This document shows positions 49,712 to 62,466 of a DNA stretch of 64,000 bases, piece after piece. How positions within the stretch are numbered: the stretch's first letter is position 1; every line of letters starts with the position of its first letter. Location: contig CALYDD020000394.1 in the NCBI GenBank assembly GCA_944472135.2, positions 124,001 through 188,000 of the forward strand, given 5' to 3'. The translations under genes were made by a program, and so were the position numbers. The DNA comes from Trichobilharzia regenti (taxonomy: Eukaryota; Platyhelminthes; Trematoda; Strigeidida; Schistosomatidae). Under the pieces are notes generated by a model, which was given only the letters and a program-made list of their open reading frames with translations, was not told the origin of the DNA and did not search any database.

Positions 49712-51398
49712 AAGGGTTTAGGTGATGGTATACTTTTAACGGACAAAAGCGATTATGTTGAAAAAATTGAAGGTGTTTTGAGTGATCAGTCTTAATTCCA
49801 ATCTCTTGGTGTTTTCAAAGACCTCAATGTAAGAGCTGAGAAACTAATGACCGACTCCCTCAAATAACTGAACCAAATAGGAGTAGTATTATCCACTACC
49901 TATGAGTCCATGAAACCTACGGGTACCAATACTCCACGACTTTACGGTCTACCAAAAGTTCACAAACCGGGTCCTCCTCTTCGCCCTGTTTTAGATATGT
50001 ATAACTCTCCATTTCACGGAACAGCGAAGTGGTTAGTTAAGATTCTGGGTACTTTGCACAGAGAGATCGTGCAACATCGAATTAATGATGTCTTTGACTT
50101 TATTTCTAAAACATCCGAGACTAATGTGAGGTATAAACGCATGTTATCCATGGATGTATCATCACTATTCGCTAACGTACCGCTTATGGAAACAGTTGAT
50201 ATTATATTTGTCAAGAAATCACCGATAAGCAATTAGACTTAGGAATCCCCTTGTGTAGCCTCAGAGAATAAATTATCAAATGCACAATGAATGTTCACTT
50301 TGTCTTCAATAATTCATACTATCGACAAGTAGATGGAATAGCTATGGGTTCACCATTAGGCCCAATATTTGCTGACTTCTTTACCACAAAACTTGAAAAC
50401 GGGAAATTGAAGGACATCATCAATGAGTTGGATATGTATTACCGATAAGTCGATGATACATCTATCTTAGCTGATGAGAATGTTAACATAGACGAATTGT
50501 TCCTGAAATTCAACAACATCCACCCTTCGCTTACCTTTACTTGTGAAGAGGAGCAGGAGAATAAACTACATTTACTGAGTGTTTTGTTAATTAGGAAAGA
50601 AGATGGGTCACTTGGGAGAAGTATGTATAGCAAAAGCACATTCACTGGGCAATGCACACACTTCCTTAGTTACGTGCTTATTATATATAAAAGGAAGGTT
50701 GTAAAATGTCTCGCGAGGAGAGCAAGGAGGATATGTACGGATGACCTCTTACAAAAGGAATTTGAATATATTCCGATTCCTTGACGGAGATGGGTTATCC
50801 GAGTAGTTTCATAAAGAAACATATGAAAACATCAGAGAAAAAAACCTGAGACTCTGACTGCACATAAGAAACCTCTATTTATTAAGTTACAATTTAATGG
50901 TGACTTATCACGTGAGATTCTGTTCCAAAGACTTTCAAGGAGTATACGTAGAACATTTTTACGCAGCACACCTATGTTTGCCATTCTCTAGCCGACGAAT
51001 GATTGGGATGCAAACGAAGGATAAGCTTGATAGTTTTGCTACATCTATGTGTATTTATCAATTCAACTGCACCTGCGATGACAGTTATATTGGGCGTACT
51101 ACTAGACAGCTTAGCCAACGTGTTAGTGAGCATCTCCCATCGTGGTTTGGCAAACGACAGACAAAAATAATCCGTAGCTCAATTCTGTCACATTTAAATG
51201 ATAGTGGTCATGTATTTGAGAAAACGAAAGCCTTCAAAGTAATTCATCGTATCCCACCGAATCTTTCTAACAGACTTCGTATTCGTCTACTGCACACAAC
51301 TGAGGCAGGCGATTGGCATTCCAACTAACAAACCTAAACTATGCATTCAAAAGAAGTTCGTACAGCCAGTATCCCTCCCGTGGCCTAATAAGACGTAA
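49712..51398 (+). pseudogene. PLE-B, Penelope-like RT + GIY-YIG pseudogene (right arm)
   Basis: This is the twin of 1449-3135. The RT blocks LYGLPKVHKPG (49910-50236), LSMDVSSLF and [15 protein letters not shown] are present. The same TAA replaces the residue before VDD at about 50446. The linker (50497-50784) is frameshifted. The GIY-YIG part (50897-51328) reads YQFNCTCDDSYIGRT, where the left arm has CTCGDSYIGRT, and a further frameshift near 51310 splits off the C terminus. At its 5' edge the RT is joined at about 49697 to a host acceptor site, whereas the left arm has 1.58 kb more. Confidence 0.88.
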
Positions 51399-52094
51399 CC
51401 AAGTAAAGACTTCTACACCACCCCTTATTTATATTTCCAACCCTTTCTTTTCATCCCTTAATCTTATCTTCATTATAAACGTGTTTCATTTCCTTCCCTT
51501 ACATTCCAACATTACGTAATCGGTTCATTGCTTGTTTTTACTAGCCTTTATCGACTACTTCCACCTGAACATTTGTTTGATTGTCTAATCACACTGTTTT
51601 TCATTATTCGTGTTACCACAGATTGCCTCACTTTTTCATTCTTATTATTGATAAGACCATTATTAATATTATCATTACTACTATTATGACTGATTGCACA
51701 ATTTATATTCACCATCGTATTATCCTATAGACAAAACACCATGATTGGTTCATATTTGAATTTTATTTGTAAACTTATGTAGTGATATTAGAGTTAAGCC
51801 TGATGAGATCTAATAGAAAACAACAATATGTTGTTCTAAAATTTAAGGGTTATTGTTACTGATTTGCTGAGATCCGAATGCACAAAACTCCAAGTGGTTT
51901 ACTTATCATCCATAGAGGATCCTCATTTCTGTTGAGACTATGTTAAGCGGACTCAAGTTATTCTAAACTGGCTTTCCCTTCATACAATAAATGTCTCTTT
52001 GAGATGAGGGAGTGAAAATCGTGCATTTTTTCCAACAGTGTACACACGACATCAATAAACAGTATGCTTGAAAGATCAGCTTAGTGATGGGAAA
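51399..52094. other. Noncoding, probable PLE-B 3' flank (right arm)
   Basis: Counterpart of 753-1448. It is AT-rich with no gene; the first part is probably the PLE 3' untranslated region. Confidence 0.5.
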
Positions 52095-52310
52095 CAGGAA
52101 TGACAGCTCAAGTATGTGAAATATTCAAACAATATGAAAATGCAATTCAACTGAAACAAGCATGTTTAGATTTAGAAGCATCTCAAATGTCCTTTATGAG
52201 CGGGATCGACCGTAACTTAAACTATAATATTTTCATGAATTTGGAAGGCGCCAAGAATATGAGGCTGTGCAGTATGTAGAATGAAACCAACCAACATCTC
52301 TCCTGGTAAA
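52095..52310 (+). repeat. Dispersed ~215-bp repeat, right-arm copy
   Basis: Counterpart of 537-752 and relative of 12436-12650. It directly abuts the truncated GIY-YIG end of PLE-A. Confidence 0.6.
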
Positions 52311-53672
52311 GGTAACACCATCAGGGTACTTATCTAGTTTTGATTGCCTTATAGAGCACGTAGTGCTGTATAGTGTCACCAGATTGGCTGCAAAGAAGTA
52401 TCTCTTTATTGCTCCCTTTATCCTCTTTTAATCTGTTTCTCCTTTGTATGGGAGGCTTATAAACACTTTCTTCTTTTCAACTGTTGGAGACTTCTCTTTC
52501 TCATATCTTTGTTTGCTGTACTTTAGGATAAATCCTTTTGGATACCCGTTTTCCTTAAGGCATTTTTCGACAAAGCTTAATTATTCTTCTACCTTGTTAG
52601 GCGAACATAACTTTCTGACCCTGTCGTACAGTAATCTTACTAATCCCCTCCTATAGCTCATAGGGCAGAAGCTGTTGTAATGAAGGTATTGTCCGGTCCA
52701 AGTTTATTTCCTGTAGATGGATTTTTCGACCGTTCCATCCTTTCTTCTTCTTACATTTAGGTCCAGGAAATTGAACCCATCGTTGTGTTTGTATTTCATG
52801 ATGAATTTATTGTTTGGGTGGACCTCATTTAGGCGGTCAATTAATACGGATGCATGACTCATGTCATTACAAACAACAAAAGTATCATCGATGTATCGAC
52901 GGTAGTATGTTGTTCCATTGATACCGTCACTCAGTCGTGTCTGTTCGAGATAGCCCATGAAGATGTCTGCTAGAATGGGTCTTTGGGATGAACCCATGGC
53001 AACCTCGTCAGTTTGTCTGTAGACTTGGTTATTGAATCTAAATTGGATGTCTTTTGTGCAAAGAATTAGTAGCCGTTTCATCTATGACTTTGGTAATGGC
53101 AATAGATGTTTTAGTTTACAAATGATATCTATTGTTTCCATCACTGGTACATTTGTAAATAAGGCAGTCACGTCGTATGACACCATCAGTTTATCTGATA
53201 TGTCAACGTGATCGACTTCTTTAGAAAATTGGAAGGTGTCATTCTAGTTATGATTTGAAATTTTTTGTCGAATTGGCTCCAATGAATCAGCTAGCCATCG
53301 GGCTAGTTTGTGGCGTGGTGTGTTTATCATTGATAATATGGGCATTAAGGGCACATTTGCCTTATGGATTTTTGGTAGACCGTACATAAATGGGAGTCGT
53401 TCACCCTTTGATTTGAGTTCATTGTACGTTTCGTTGTCAATCAGTTTCTTGACGAGTAGTTCTTTGAAGAATTTATTTACCTTGTTTTCGAATGACGTTG
53501 TTGTATCCTTCTTGGTTTTGTCCAATTGAAATTTTCCGGAGTCGTTTCGAATTGCCAACATCATATGTACATCATCATTTTTACTCATTATAACAATTCC
53601 AGAGTCTTTGTCCGGTCTAAACATACAAAGGACAGCGAATCTACTATGATTTGCTGAAGCAATTGCAATCAA
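52311..53672 (-). pseudogene. PLE-A, Penelope-like RT pseudogene
   Basis: The minus strand encodes an RT start with RPDKDSGIVIMSKNDD and RLPFMYGLPKIHKANVP (53244-53672). A broken stretch follows (53082-53243), then IAMGSS-type VAMGSSQRPILADIF and the intact catalytic YRRYIDDTFVV (52704-53081). The linker continues to about 52311, where the element is cut before its GIY-YIG cysteines. Frameshifts and stops make it inactive. The part left of 52846 is duplicated as 1-536. Confidence 0.85.
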
Positions 53673-53745
53673 ACGTCACAGACCAAACTTATGCATACAG
53701 AAAGAGAGTGTGGTCAATCTCTCACTCCCTTGGTAACCATATCAC
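53640..53745 (+). mobile_element. Inverted PLE 3' end abutting PLE-A
   Basis: Directly next to the PLE-A RT start, the plus strand reads FAEAIAIKRHRPNLCIQKE and a stop after about ten codons. This is the C-terminal end of a GIY-YIG protein in the opposite direction. As in PLE-C, an inverted 3' fragment joined to the 5' end of the coding copy is the Penelope pseudo-repeat layout. Confidence 0.75.
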
Positions 53746-54238
53746 TTTCATTACACTGATTAGTCATACACACTAGTGAGCTCAACTCACTAAGCAAGTT
53801 TTCAAGTTGATGAACGTTGACCTTCTTGAGTTGCCATGTTGACACTGTTTATTAGATTTTTCTGTTTACTGTCTTCTCTCACCCCCTTTTTTCTTTTTCA
53901 TAGTTTGATAGTATATAAATTGATGGTGACTTAGATTAGAATACTTATATTCCAGATGCATTCACGTTATAATGTCTTCTCTATTACCTTTCAAACAATG
54001 TAGTATGAAATGCTATTATTTATAACCATTGTAATTTCAGGTAGTTTGCAGCTGATGAGAACCTGTGAAATAGAATGATATCATTTTATACTGTAAACCT
54101 GGTCTTTCTTTCTCTATCAAAATTTCTTGAATTATAGATTTTCTTTTTATTACAGGTGAAAACTTCAGCCTCTAAATCAGCCTAATGGTTGGGCTTTGTT
54201 TCAACTTATTGCCCTCAGAACTTCTTCCCCATAATAAT
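53746..54238. other. Noncoding between PLE pieces
   Basis: AT-rich with no open frame. The left part is probably the 3' untranslated region of the inverted PLE end at 53640. Confidence 0.45.
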
Positions 54239-55523
54239 CTTGAACACAGCAAGAACAACAATTGTACCAGGATAATATGAGCTCATCTTTCATTATTTTG
54301 GCGATTCTTCTCAACTGGTTACAACCTGAACGTTAAAAATTATAAATTACATTAAAGATATGAACATACTTTTCCACGGTCATAAGGAGTAATTGGTAGG
54401 AATTAAAAGTAACATTAGTCCGGAATGATTTAACTGATTAGGAGTTACAAACACTGACTATTTATAGAATAATTAGACAATTAGGCTTGGAAACAAAAAG
54501 CAGGGCTTCGTATATATATATGTGTGTATCGAAACAAGGTTTAGTTAGAAAGAGCATAACAAAAAGGTAGATTACGTAACTAAAGGAAACGTCTTATCTA
54601 ATAGCCAATAGAAAAAAGGACAGAAAAGAAACGAGGTAGGGTGAGCCATGTTTAGATGAGAGAGTAGAGTTTTCTATGCATGAAAAAAGTGACTCATGAA
54701 AATTGTAATTTTTTTGTTATCACCAGGGCAGTGCAAGATTCACCACCGTCTCTTTCTGAGTACATAGATTCGGTTTAAGTCGTTTGATGGTAATTGCTTC
54801 AGCAAAGCGTAGCAAGCTAGGTTTCTTTCGCTTGTTGATTATTTTGAACGACTTCAGGGTGTCTACAGCATGACCAGTCTCCATTTAATGGCAAATTATC
54901 AGTCTACAGCCTGAAAGACACAATGAACAATGAAAAGAAACCTAGCTTGCTACGCTTTGCTGAAGCAATTACCATCAAACGACTTAAACCGAATCTATGT
55001 ACTCAGAAAGAGACGGTGGTGAATCTTGCACCGTTCTGGTGATAACAAAAAATATACAATTTTCATGAGTCGCTTTTTTCATGCATAGAAAACTCTACTC
55101 TCTCATCTAAACATGGCTCACCCTACCTCGTTTCTTTTCTGTCCTTTTTTCTATTGGCTATTAGATAAGACGTTTCCTTTAGTTACGTAATCTACCTTTT
55201 TGTTATGCTCTTTCTAACTAAACCTTGTTTCGATACACACATATATATATACGAAGCCCTGCTTTTTGTTTCCAAGCCTAATTGTCTAATTATTCTATAA
55301 ATAGTCAGTGTTTGTAACTCCTAATCAGTTAAATCATTCCGGACTAATGTTACTTTTACTTCCTACCAATTACTCCTTATGATCTTGGAAAAGTGTGTTC
55401 ATATCTTTAATGTAGTTCATAATTTTTAACGTTCAGGTTGTAACCAGTTGAGAAGAATCGCCGAAATAATGAAAGATGAGCTCATATTATCCTGGTACAA
55501 TTGTTGTTCTTGCTGTGTTCAAG
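54239..55523. mobile_element. PLE-F fold-back
   Basis: Two 590-bp arms, 54239-54828 and 54934-55523, pair without net indel (positions add to 109762) around a 105-bp centre. Each arm is the 3' end of a PLE; the right arm reads FAEAITIKRLKPNLCTQKE on the plus strand. The minus copy reaches further 5' through the centre (GHAVDTLKSFKIINKRKKP). No clear target duplication was found: the flanks ttattgccctcag and tttgttgccttcag are only similar. Confidence 0.88.
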
Positions 55524-57001
55524 TTTGTTGCCTTCAGTCTGTCATCAGTAATAGTTGTTCAGTACTTTGAAATACTGAAATAAGATACACAAATTAATTT
55601 TATTCGAGTTTGACATGAAGGAGACTTTGTGAATAGAGAGTCATACCTTAAATGCATTCACGTAATAAAGTGTATAGGCTGAAATGGAGATGCCTTGCTG
55701 AAGCCACATGTTCCTTTCAGAATTTAAGGTGGTATCTGTAATTTGAGTATGACATCTTGAACCGAATCAAAATAGTTCTACTTAAGTGAATTAAAATACG
55801 GTATATCGTTTCAACGCTCTGATTGTTGTATGTTAGATTTGGAAGTGAACACAGTTCCATGCAGTCGATTCCTCGTAGTTCCATATACTTCAGTATAACT
55901 TCGATAGTGAAATTTATATGTCGAGAGCCAATAAAGAATATTCATTTCATTTTTAAATAATGTCATTTCAAAAACACGATTCTTCAAAAAACAACCTCCC
56001 GAAGTAGATTCAACGAACATTTGAGAGAAAATAATTCAAGTATCAGAAGCATACATTTATAAACTAACATAAGTAATAATAATAATTCGTATGATCTCAT
56101 TCTTGGAATTATTCTTGACTACGGAATAAATATCACTATAAATAATTTGACGCAAAGTTGGTTAGACACACTGTGGATACGATAAAAGTTTTCAATCTGT
56201 TCAAAATTTGTTATGTTCAGAGCTTCGCCTTCGTGTTCAATAGATTTCATCTACCATTTGAATAATTTTTCAATGACTTAATATAAATTGCAGTTTAAGA
56301 ACTAAATTGACACCAGTTGACCTGAATAGCATTATAAATTGTGTCATGCTCACTAATACCTTTCCGGTTTCCATCTCAATGGTATACTTGCAGGTACATG
56401 AAAAGTAGCAATAAAACACGAGCTCCTTTTTGTTTTTATTCAGAATTGTTTCGACTACTTACAACTCAAACAGAACCGGAAAATAAAAATTACGAAAAAA
56501 TGGGGAAGCTTCTTTTTTCATGTTGACACTGAATATCATTGAAAAGACATAAATTTCACTGAAATGTTTAGCAGAAATTCAAAATAGAATTTCTAACTAT
56601 GAAATGAATTTGTCAAACTGTCTTACAGAGTGAAAAAATATTAGTGGTACATTATTCAACAAAGTTTCTCACTTCAGTATCAACATTTAGTGTATACTCA
56701 AATACAGAAACGTTTCAAGATGGAGAAATAAGTTAGGGCAGAAACAGTTTGGGAGTCCTTTAATTGAACTTCTATTTCACACAAAAATTAAGGACAGTCT
56801 TATGAATGAATATTTGCTATCAAATTTTGTGAACCACGTTTTCTTGCTTAATATAAAAATGCAATACGGTTTTCATGTGATCAAACAATCAAACTACTAA
56901 GATTTGTCATTTGTGCAACGGAGTAAAGTATTTAGCCCTCATCCATCAACATTTATTGTGCTACTTACACAACGTCGTCCTGAAAAAGCGCAGTGGTTCT
57001 G
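55524..57001. other. No gene seen
   Basis: AT-rich sequence with only 61-69-codon frames and no motifs. Confidence 0.5.
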
Positions 57002-57238
57002 TTATTTTAAGTTCAATGACACTAGACAGTTGACTTCATCATTAAGATAGTTATTTGACTGGTTTGCCACGGCTGGGTGTCTTCGCGTCAATGCATAAAA
57101 TGCTTGCTGCATATTATCCATCTGAAAATGACCTGGACAACATTCACGCATGTCGTTTTTCATGACTGATTCAATGTAGCTAACATTCTCATCTGCTGTC
57201 CATCTTTCAGCTACAGTAACCGTTGTGTCAGAACTCAC
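57002..57238 (-). other. Possible coding exon(s), unidentified
   Basis: This 78-codon minus frame includes RWTADENVSYIESVMKND, then CCPG with a possible ccag/gt donor, then FYALTRRHPAVANQSNNYLN. The last part resembles the frame at 8598-8945 (LSRHPAVSVMTLNYRN). They may be diverged copies of one unknown extracellular domain. Confidence 0.3.
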
Positions 57239-57598
57239 TCATAGGATAAAGACTTCGTCAAAGGGGAAATATTTTAGAAATTCGCTAACGTCAGACGTCT
57301 ATTCTCGCCCATATTACACGGGTAATATCAACCAGAATCAAAAGATAGTGCAGAACTAATATTAACAGAAATTTTCCACACAGCTGAAGTCATCTTTATA
57401 TAAGCTACAAGATAAGTGAGTAGGCACAAGTTATCTACGCACTATGTTCATGTGAGATTAAATGGGCAGACATCCAGGTATTGCTGTTCATATTGTTCAG
57501 ATAGTTGTTCCATTGATAAGACTGAATCTCATTTTCCAATAATGTTTTCGGTCACAGTGGATTGTCTTCAGTTGATGTTAATTCTATCCATCAGTGCG

Positions 57599-57690
57599 TT
57601 GGTAGCACAGTGGTTAATAATAATAACATCTTTATTCCAAACAGTATTTGTGGTACAGGTATGGAATTTTCAGCGTGCATTACAATATAT
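57599..57690. mobile_element. Rearranged SINE fragment
   Basis: A plus-oriented SINE head (TAGCACAGTGGTTA, the A box) is followed after about 40 bases by the SINE tail in the opposite orientation (ggtacaggtatggaatttt). The middle is missing. Inversion during reverse transcription, or nested insertion, would explain it. Confidence 0.5.
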
Positions 57691-60465
57691 TGCGTCTAAT
57701 TACCTCAATTATTTTATAAGATTTTTAAAATCAAAAAAACAACGCCAAAAAATAAAGGATAAATAAAAATAATAAAAACAACACCGTAGCGTTAACATTT
57801 CAAACAATGCACCACAGGATATGAAATATAAAGTTGATGTGTGTTAGTAGATGAGAACAACAGTGTAATAGTAACGAGGAAAGGAAAACAGAAGTTAATG
57901 GGACTATTTGTAGAGTGCCACAGGAGGTTGATCGTGTCATACCTAATGGATTTCTTATCACATAACAGCTGTGCCTAATATGGTATTGTGTAGTTTTGTG
58001 TTTGGTAGTCCTGGCATATAGCCTCCTATAGCTGCTTCTAGTTCTACCAGATGCAATGCAAGGACAGAGCTGCGTATAGAGGGGATGCTCGGGGTCTGAC
58101 AATATTGTATTCGCTAGTTTCTTACACGACATCGTATGTCTATCCACCATAGTGTTAACCATTTGGTTAAACGATATTCTACTTGCCCTACTAACGGCTT
58201 TTAGTGCCTTTCTCAGCAAAGCAAAGTCTTTCTTAAGTAGTCCAGGTAAAATTAATGGACAACATCAAAGGGGGATGGGTAGAATACAAGAATTCACAAA
58301 AATGCGAAACAAAAGACTGCTGTATGCCAGATTGCCTAAATTTCCCAATGTAGAACGTTAAGCGAAACATCTTTCTAGTAACAAGCAGTACCAGGAAAGA
58401 CCGGTGGAAAAACCCAGCCCAAGGTGCTTGGCATTAGACGTAATTTCAACCTCTATGACGTCAATGATAGTGGGGCCATGTGAGCTAACTAGTTGCTGTA
58501 AGTACCGTCTACGTCTGAAAGTGAAATCGACCACCTGATACTTAGACGGATTAAGCTTAAGACCGTTTAAAGAGGACCACTGACTAATTTCCGACAGAAA
58601 GTTATTTAATTTGGAACAATCTGTCTGAGAGTTGACAGATATGGTAGAAACAGTGAGGTCATCAGCATACTTAACAAAAGCGGCTACATCAGACTGGGCA
58701 AGTCATGTAAGAAAAAAGAAAACGGAAAAGGAGAAAGAACAGCACCTTCAGGAACACCAGCTAAAGTGAGTGAAGTAGTGGAGGACTTTCCATTGTAGAC
58801 GGTGTACTGCTTCCTATCAGAAAAATAGGAATGCAACCACTTACTTGTTTAGCTCTCAGCTTGTGTTGCAGCAAGCTTACTTAGCAAGAGAGACCTAGAT
58901 ACAGAGTCGAATGCAGATGTGTAATCAAGGATGGCACAGCGAACCTATTTAGCCCCTTTATCTAAACTAGAGACTACACTATGATGTAGGACAACAGCGG
59001 AATCTAACGCACACCTACTATGTTCACAAGCAAACTGGTTGGGGTCATTGAAAGGCTTAAGTGAGGGTTGAAGAGTGAGTAAAATAAGTCTTTCCATAAC
59101 TTTCAAAAAACGTTAGGTAATAGCAATGGGTCTAAACTTAACATTAGGTCCACTTGTTGATTTGGGTACTGGAACGATCTTGATATTTTTCTATGATACA
59201 GGTATAATACTTTTCGAAAACGATACGTTGAAAATGTCAGTTAATGGGGAACACAAGATGTCAACACACAGAAACAGCAGGAACACCATCAGGACCAAGG
59301 GACTGAGTAGGTTTGAGTGATTGAAGACGCTTGAGGACATCATTCGTGTTAAAGCATGAGAAGCAGTCATTATTTACACTATTTGAGTTAGGAAACATAA
59401 CATTTGCTGGGATGCATATGAAGGATTCATTAAGCATGTTAACATCTACAGAAATAGCATTCATCATTTGCCCACCGCCTGTGGTTTCCTTTAGTAACTT
59501 CCACATATTAGATGTGGATTTACATGAAAGAAACTTCTGGTTATAGAGAGCATTCAATCTTTGTAATTCAAGCTTCATCAAAGTGTTCATTCTCTTAACA
59601 CGAGATTTATTTTTCATTTTGAACAACCTTTCTTTTTCACGGCGGAGCTTCTTGAGTTGAGAAGAGGAGAAGCGATCGAATTTTAAGATTTTCTCTTTTG
59701 AACAACAAACATCGAGACAGAAATTGAGACAATGTGTTATGTTGGTAATTGTGTTATCAAGAGCTCGTTCAGTAAATAGATCCCAGTTAGTGTCTTTTAA
59801 CATGGACCTTAGATTCAGTATGTTGTCATGGCGATAACATCTGTGTTGTGTTTTCTTTCCAAGGTATGAGAAGACCCTTTCGTGCTGCTTTCCATATACT
59901 TTGGGCAATATTCTTATGATACAGTAATCTGAATTTAGTAGTGAGGCTCCTTTTCGAGCTTCAAATATTCCTGTGTCATTTGTAAACACACGATCAAGAG
60001 TGTTATCCATTCTAGTCGGGAAGTTGACAATTTTATCGTGTCCAAGTGAAATAAGGAAGCTGTGATCGCTAGAATTGAAGTCTCCAGTAACTATAGACAA
60101 GAAATTTCCCAAAGGAGTGGCAGCAAGGGAGGTAAATTCATCCTTAAATAAAGACAATTCTGTGGAATTGCATCCAGGAGCAATATAAATGTTCGAGATG
60201 TAAATGTAGTTGTATTTTGACAAATGTTTAGATCGACGCTTAAAGGTGAGGCAGTCAATATTATCACTAGAGAATTTGGAACATACATTATTAGATGTAC
60301 GCCATTGTGAATTGATGAAGATGGCGACAGCGCCACCACCACTGCGTTTCTTCCTGGAACTGCACCGATCTTGCCTGAAGAATTTGAAATCATTTAGATA
60401 TACTAGATTGTGATCATATAGATAATTTAACCATGCTTCTTGATGTGATATAATCCAAGTATTAT

Positions 60466-62466
60466 TTTGATGTTGTTTTGTTCTCCGGGCTGGATGGTTA
60501 GTTTGAGAAGCTTTCATCACCCTACTGGGTGACATCTTCAGCCCATACTTCAATTTGAAGTGAGCTTTTAGATTTCTCCACGAGTTTATTAGTCATCTCT
60601 CATGGTGACCTTGGACGTGATGGGTTGTTTGTGTGTGTTTTCACACCTTCTAGGTCACTTGTGTGGAGTACGTAACAATGTGATTGTACACTTTTTGGTT
60701 ACTTGTATAAATTCGAGATATTGTACATAATTTTTGTTTAAAACGCTTCTTGTTGAAATATATATAACTTCCTGGGAGAATTGAAAAATACACTCTGCTG
60801 TTGGAGACTTCGTCTTCTCCCTCGTCACTTCTGCTTACTTGCTCCACTCACACCGTGTTGTATACTTCGGATTTATTGTAGGAGCCTACTACTCTCAACC
60901 GAAGACATTTCTACAACCGGAACACAGCAGCTACAGCAGACGCAGTCCAAACAATTAACGTGCCCGTGGATTATATAATTAATATGTAGCCGAGGACTTA
61001 GACGTTATATACAAGTAATCCTTTTTGTTGCTATAACTCGTCACTGTATTTTTGGTAATATATTGTGATTTAGCACTCTACTGACTTGGATTATTACTTT
61101 TATATTTGGAATGTTAGTGAACTCTAATATTAGTCCCCTACACTTGTATTGGAACCGGTTGTTTCTTTGACTTGAACTTTGACCCTTTGTGTGTGAAGTT
61201 TCTTTCTTATTGGTTGATAAATTTTGTCTATCTCGATGTGTCTATTGATTGATGATCCACTGGAATGCCAAGCTTCTAAAAATTCTCTAGCATTCTTGTT
61301 ATTTCCTCTGTCTAATATTTGAACGTTAGTTGTCCCAGTCGAATTGATGTCCATAGTTGTCTGTGTGTAGTGAAATGAGGGAGTGTATATCATGTCTTTT
61401 GACGGCTAGCTTATGTTCGTGGATACGAAGATGAAGGGGACGTCCACTTTGGCCGATGTAGTGTTTTTCGCAGTTGTTACAATTTGTTTTGTAGATGATG
61501 TTGGTTTTGTCTTCTTTCGCTGTTGAGTCTTTCGGTTGACATAGAATTGAGTGCAGCGACTTTGTTGGTTTGTGTACGATGTCAATTTCTAAAGGTTTGA
61601 AGAGTATTGTAGTGATTTCCGAGATATCCTTTATATATGGTATGGTGATTATCTTTGTGCTTTCCTTGGTGGCTTTCGCTTTGGTAGGTTGGCTTGGGGG
61701 TATATGTCTCTTGATGAAATTCCGTGGATATCCATTCTTTTGGAAGACGTCCATGAGATACTTTTCTTCAATGCTCCTTAAGGTGGGAGTGCTGCAGTGA
61801 GTCCTTGCTCTCTTGAATAGTGTTTGTATGCAATTCCTTTTGTGTGTTATTGGGTTGTTGCTGTTGTTATTCAGGCTTTGGTCTGTGTGAGTTGATTTCC
61901 TATAAACTTGAGTTTCTAATTCTCCTGTGGTTGTTCGCTTGTCTAAGACGTCCAAAAATGGTATTTTGTTCTCGGATTCCTCTTCTCTTGTGAATTTGAT
62001 GTCGTTGAAGACGTTGTTTATTAAGTTGTGAGTTTTATCTAACTCGTTTCTTTTGATTACTACAAATGTGTCGTCGACGTAGCGTATCCAAATCTTGGGT
62101 TTGATCTTTGGTAGAATTATATTTTCGAGTCTTTGCATCACTGCTTCTGCAATCAAACCTGATATTGGTGATCCCATGGGTGTTCCTTTGACTTGTTCAT
62201 ATATTTGGCCGTTGAATTGGAAGTATGTTGTTAGGCATAGATTTATGCATTCCATCCAGCTTGTGTGTTGCATTTTTGATTGTTGTGGCAGTTGTTCGTC
62301 GTTGCTAAGTAATTGCTCCATGGTTTCTTTTGCTAGGTTTTGTCCGATGGATGTATGTAATGCTGTCACGTCGAATGATACCATTATTTCTTGTTCATCT
62401 ATTTGGATGCCTCTGATTTTCTCTAGGAATCGGATAGCAGAGTTGATGGAGTGATCGCAAGATTCA
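60466..62466 (-). mobile_element. PLE-C full fragment nested in LINE (9-bp target duplication)
   Basis: This insertion is bracketed by aagtattat at 60457-60465 and 62467-62475; the LINE frame continues across once it is discounted. The minus strand is open from about 62458 to 61326: VSFDVTALHTSIGQN, GTPMGSPISGLIAE, the intact RT box RYVDDTFVV, a linker, then GIY-YIG (CNNCEKHYIGQSGRPLHLR). One frameshift near 61350 separates the last 70 codons (61130-61393). The element is truncated at its 5' end (no start of RT). Its 3' terminal region (60466-60655) is the sequence also found at 11844-12040. Confidence 0.92.
60662..61142. mobile_element. Solo LTR inside the PLE
   Basis: The 481 bp begin TGTGGAGTACG and end CCCCTACA, the TG...CA borders of an LTR. 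They are flanked by CTTG at 60658-60661 and 61143-61146. The related PLE fragment at 11844-12435 has an uninterrupted acttgtattgg here, proving a later insertion. No gag or pol remains, so two LTRs probably recombined. Gypsy and BEL elements both leave short duplications of this size; the family was not identified. Confidence 0.88.

Larger units (their letters stand above)
37540..52846 (-). repeat. Right arm of giant inverted repeat
   Basis: This is the partner of 1-11843. The net indels (+1575, +1314, -177, +143, -6334, +15) exactly explain the length difference of 11843 versus 15307 bp, so the pairing is complete and in order. Right-arm-specific material is a SINE at 48049-48231 and five extra copies of a 1267-bp unit within 39604-47204. 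The coordinate 52846 is only the point where the left arm runs off the window; homology may continue. The arms are nearly identical in introns around 38.4 kb (about 2-3% different) and more diverged elsewhere. Confidence 0.93.

Noticed and set aside
60091..60413. Antisense ORFs inside the LINE endonuclease
   Set aside because: Shadows of the 430-codon LINE frame.
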